Part shown: positions 5,151 through 5,446 of the stretch, piece after piece | How the letters are laid out: each line of letters opens with the position of its first letter | How positions within the stretch are numbered: the stretch's first letter is position 1 | From: Thermotoga sp. | GTDB lineage: Bacteria > Thermotogota > Thermotogae > B3-G13 | Length of the DNA stretch: 5,446 nt | Reading direction: 5' to 3' | Assembly: GCA_003641555.1 (NCBI GenBank) | Contig: QNAT01000102.1 | Span: forward strand, 1-5,446 | The notes under the pieces: model-generated | Seen by the model: the letters and a program-made list of their open reading frames with translations, nothing else | What the model was told of the DNA's origin: nothing | Database searches by the model: none | Made by a program: the position numbers and the translations under genes

Positions 5151-5446
5151 ATGTTTTATACGATTACATGTATTACATAGGTGCCTTTGGACTCATATTT
5201 ATAGGTCTTTATATCGTATTAGTTAAACATAATCTCATAAGGATCATCATGGGGCTTAACATCATAGATACCGGTGTTAATCTTTTTCTCATCTCCATAG
5301 GATACATTAAAGGTGGAACTGCCCCTATATTCTCCAGCCCCGATATAAAAGCCAGCAGCATGGTCGATCCTGTTCCTCAGGCACTGGTACTCACCGCCAT
5401 CGTTATCGGTGTAGCCGTCCTGGCACTGGCACTTTCTCTGGCTATC
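5147..5446 (+). CDS. mrpC: Mrp/Mbh antiporter subunit C (MnhC/MbhG, NuoK-like), incomplete at the window edge
   Basis: The first 100 codons are present, with no stop before the right edge. The family is usually about 110-125 residues, so little is missing. It begins MNVLYDYMYYIGAF and has three NuoK-like helices (about 9-27, 31-53 and 79-100). The signature MVDPVPQALVLTAIVIG at about 74-90 is diagnostic of MrpC. GGAGG at 5135-5139 lies 7 bases before the ATG at 5147, which overlaps the mrpB stop by 4 bases. A second ATG at 5151 is in another frame and is not used. The expected next gene is mrpD, a NuoM/NuoN-type proton pump subunit; it lies outside the window. Confidence 0.94.
   Translation, partial: MNVLYDYMYYIGAFGLIFIGLYIVLVKHNLIRIIMGLNIIDTGVNLFLISIGYIKGGTAPIFSSPDIKASSMVDPVPQALVLTAIVIGVAVLALALSLAI

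Overview
The window comes from a moderately AT-rich bacterium. Its proteins are rich in Ile, Lys and Glu, and AGA/AGG arginine and ATA isoleucine codons are common. Together with the gene content (an Mbh/Mbx-style Mrp operon plus an NADH-oxidase-like flavoprotein), this suggests an anaerobe of the Thermotogota, perhaps Kosmotoga-like. That placement is inference from gene order and codon style, not from a database match.

Layout. Positions 2-160 hold the last 52 codons of an unidentified gene, followed by a hairpin-plus-T-tract terminator (250-275). Next is a complete YugP-type membrane zinc metalloprotease (461-1150). The 579-base gap 1151-1729 holds no intact gene. It contains a decayed, minus-strand C-terminal piece of an IS200/IS605 TnpB with a probable remnant of its right end/omegaRNA, then a 79-bp repeat (1516-1594) that is about 80% identical to a copy upstream of yugP (298-376), then a consensus sigma-70 promoter (TTGACA, 17 bp, TATAAT).

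That promoter starts a tightly packed operon that runs off the right edge: mrpE (1730-2251), an FAD/NAD(P) disulfide-reductase-family enzyme with an active-site Cys (2298-3656), mrpF (3644-3895), mrpG (3896-4225), a stand-alone MrpA C-terminal subunit of the MbhD/DUF4040 type (4222-4467), an MbhE-MrpB fusion (4464-5150) and mrpC (5147 to the edge, incomplete). From the flavoprotein gene onward, neighbours overlap by 4-13 bp or abut exactly, which indicates translational coupling.

How the genes work together. The order E-F-G-(MrpA C-terminus)-B-C, without a full-length mrpA first, is the antiporter-module order of membrane-bound hydrogenase/Mbx-like respiratory complexes and not that of a Bacillus-type mrpABCDEFG operon. 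The expected downstream genes are mrpD and then either a NiFe-hydrogenase module or another ferredoxin-linked oxidoreductase module. The soluble flavoprotein inserted between mrpE and mrpF is the most unusual part. It could link NAD(P)H, CoA-disulfide or sulfur redox chemistry to the ion-pumping membrane complex, but its substrate cannot be read from the sequence.
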